Source of the DNA: Bacteroidetes bacterium HGW-Bacteroidetes-12 | GTDB lineage: Bacteria > Bacteroidota > Bacteroidia > Flavobacteriales_E > Vicingaceae | Assembly: GCA_002841035.1 (NCBI GenBank) | Contig: PHDR01000107.1 | Coordinates: 1-8,485, forward strand | Direction of reading: 5' to 3' | Length of the DNA stretch: 8,485 bases | Part shown: piece by piece, positions 6,590 through 8,485 of the stretch | Layout: each line of letters begins with the position of its first letter | Position numbering within the stretch: position 1 is the stretch's first letter | Program-made: the position numbers and the translations under genes | Notes under the pieces: model-generated | What the model was told of the DNA's origin: nothing | The model's database searches: none | What the model saw: the letters and a program-made list of their open reading frames with translations, nothing else

Positions 6590-8485
6590 ATGAGAAAAAA
6601 ATTACTTAAAAACAGTTGCCTTTTACTACTTATTTTTTGTAGTCATACTACTTTTTTTGCTCAAAGTCAAACTCAACTTATTAAAGTAGGAGACCAACTT
6701 TATGGTGAAGGTGATTATTATGCAGCATCCTTATGGTATAAGCAAGCTATGGATGTTGATTCAAGTTTTTTAGAACTACGTTATAAATATGCAGAATCCC
6801 TTAGAATGTATAATGAGTATGAAAAAGCAGAATGGTATTATTTTTCTATTTATAAAGAAGATAGAGCTAGGATTTATCCATTAGCTCCATTTTGGTATTC
6901 AATGATGTTAAAATACAATGGGAATTATAATGAAGCAAAAAAATCATTTAAGCGAATAAAAAACATTTATAAAGATAAAAATGGATTTCATTATCAGAAG
7001 GTTGTGCAGGAAATAAAATCGTGCGAAAAAGCCATAGAAATAATTAAAGACACCTTGTTGCTCAATATAAAAAATGTGGGAGTTAATGTAAATACATATA
7101 ACAGTGAGTTAGGAGGGAGGCTAATTTCAGATTCTATATTAATTTACGCTTCATTGCGCGATGAAAAAATGAAAGATGACAATCAAATTTCAGATACATC
7201 CCTCTATTTAACCCGTTTGTTTTCGGCTGTAAAAACAAGCAATAATTGGATAAATAGCATTAAGCTAAAAGAAAACATTAATATTCCAAACTATCATATT
7301 GCCAATGGCTGTTTAAATGCAACAAAAGATGTTTTTTACTTCACAAAATGCGATAGAAAATTTAAGTGTAAGATTTTTGCAATAGCCTACAAAAATGGTG
7401 AATTTATAGATGCTGCTTATGAAGTTGATCATGTTAACATAGAAAACTACACAACAACACAACCTTTTGTTACAACTATAAACAATGAGGAGGTACTATT
7501 TTTCTCTTCGGATAGACCAGGTGGTGTTGGATTGTTAGATATTTGGTTTTCTAAAAAAGGAAAGGATGGTACTTTTTCAACTCCTATAAATGCAGGAAAA
7601 AATGTAAATTCTATTGAAGATGAAATAACACCTTTCTATAACAAAACAGACACAGCTCTTTATTTTAGTTCCAATTGGCACGAAGGGTTGGGAGGGTTTG
7701 ATATATTTAAAAGTAACACAGATCTAACTACTTTTGAAAAACCTAAAAATGCAGGAGTTCCAATTAATAGCAGCGTGAATGATTTTTATTATTCCATCAC
7801 AAATAACACTGCTTTATTAACATCTAACAGAAAAGGCTCTTATACCAAAAAAGGAGAAACGTGTTGTAACGACATTTATTATTATGAAATTCCTGATACT
7901 ACTACTCCAATCTACACAACTTTAGAAGAATTGAACAGATATTTACCTGTAAAACTTTATTTTCATAATGATTTTCCTGATCCAAACACAAGAGATACAC
8001 TTACAAAACAGACTTATTTAAATACCTATAAAGATTATACTCGAATGTATAATCAATATAGAAGAGAATATGCCAAAGGGCTAAAAAATCAAGAAAAAAT
8101 TGATGCCGAAGTAGAAATTGACGAATTATTCAGTAATTATATAGACAAGGGAGAAAAAGATTTAGCACTTTTTACACCATTATTATTCAAAGAATTAGAA
8201 CAAGGAAATAGCATCACTATTACCATTAAAGGATATGCCAGTCCATTGTCAAAAACAGATTATAACGTGAATTTAACATTGCGAAGAATTTCAAGTTTAA
8301 TTAATTATTTGAATGAATTTGAAAATGGAAAAATTACACCCTATATAAATGGAACTGCTGAAAATGGAGCAAAATTGAGTTTTATAAAAGTACCTTTTGG
8401 CGAATACCAATCGGATGAAATTAGTGATGATTTAACCGACCAAAGAAACTCAATTTATAGTCCAGGAGCTGCTTTGGAACGTAAA
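6590..8485 (+). CDS. Exported TPR-PD40-OmpA family protein, PorE-like architecture (partial at right edge)
   Basis: An ATG at 6590 opens a frame of 632 codons that reaches the window end without a stop. Residues 1-24 are a signal peptide (MRKKLLK, hydrophobic core, cleavage after FFA before QSQ). Residues 28-150 look like TPR helices (GEGDYYAASLWYKQAMDVD; NEYEKAEWYYFSIY). Residues about 160-440 hold PD40-like beta-propeller repeats: FFSSDRPGG at 304-312, YFSSNWHEGLGGFDIF from 358, and LLTSNRKG followed by CCNDIYYYE (C425, C426). The C-terminal 505-632 is a divergent OmpA-like domain, with GYASP at 548-552 and NLTLRRISSLINYL from 561. This order matches the T9SS-associated PorE-type proteins of Bacteroidota, thought to link outer-membrane machinery to peptidoglycan. 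The last visible residues, SPGAALERK, resemble the usual C-terminal tail of these proteins, so probably few residues are missing. It follows the PorP/SprF gene by 171 bp with repeats between, so it may be transcribed with that operon or on its own. Confidence 0.88.
   Translation, partial: MRKKLLKNSCLLLLIFCSHTTFFAQSQTQLIKVGDQLYGEGDYYAASLWYKQAMDVDSSFLELRYKYAESLRMYNEYEKAEWYYFSIYKEDRARIYPLAPFWYSMMLKYNGNYNEAKKSFKRIKNIYKDKNGFHYQKVVQEIKSCEKAIEIIKDTLLLNIKNVGVNVNTYNSELGGRLISDSILIYASLRDEKMKDDNQISDTSLYLTRLFSAVKTSNNWINSIKLKENINIPNYHIANGCLNATKDVFYFTKCDRKFKCKIFAIAYKNGEFIDAAYEVDHVNIENYTTTQPFVTTINNEEVLFFSSDRPGGVGLLDIWFSKKGKDGTFSTPINAGKNVNSIEDEITPFYNKTDTALYFSSNWHEGLGGFDIFKSNTDLTTFEKPKNAGVPINSSVNDFYYSITNNTALLTSNRKGSYTKKGETCCNDIYYYEIPDTTTPIYTTLEELNRYLPVKLYFHNDFPDPNTRDTLTKQTYLNTYKDYTRMYNQYRREYAKGLKNQEKIDAEVEIDELFSNYIDKGEKDLALFTPLLFKELEQGNSITITIKGYASPLSKTDYNVNLTLRRISSLINYLNEFENGKITPYINGTAENGAKLSFIKVPFGEYQSDEISDDLTDQRNSIYSPGAALERK

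Overview
The window is AT-rich and carries features typical of Bacteroidota. These are a type IX secretion (T9SS) type B sorting domain, a PorP/SprF outer-membrane protein, an OmpA protein with TPR and PD40 repeats, no convincing Shine-Dalgarno sequences, and promoter candidates of the TTG/TAnnTTTG kind. The genus cannot be fixed from the sequence; a Flavobacteriia-like or related lineage is plausible.

Layout. Positions 1-475 (minus strand) hold the N-terminal part of a small outer-membrane beta-barrel protein that runs off the left edge. Positions 476-756 are a divergent intergenic region with a candidate promoter for each direction and a striking 37-bp near-perfect dyad at 639-675. On the plus strand, three tightly packed genes follow. 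The first (757-4995) encodes a 1412-residue secreted modular protein with a signal peptide, a DUF7948-like N-terminal domain, an SBBP beta-propeller, a PKD domain, six Ig-like modules and a C-terminal CHU_C/type B sorting domain. The second (5000-5386) encodes a 128-residue exported protein of unknown function. The third (5390-6418) encodes a PorP/SprF-family protein. Positions 6419-6589 hold two tandem copies of an ATTGC...GCAAT palindromic intergenic repeat. The last gene (6590-8485) encodes an exported TPR-PD40-OmpA protein that is cut by the right edge, probably only a few residues before its stop.

Working model (inference from family knowledge). The large protein is a T9SS substrate that is exported to the cell surface. 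The PorP/SprF protein is its outer-membrane partner, by analogy with SprF and the adhesin SprB in gliding bacteria. The OmpA-like protein may link this outer-membrane machinery to the periplasm or peptidoglycan. The small protein between substrate and SprF-like partner is the least explained part of the cassette. I see no wholly new system here, but the small protein, the dyad, the paired duplication of Ig-like modules and the altered OmpA motif deserve checking.
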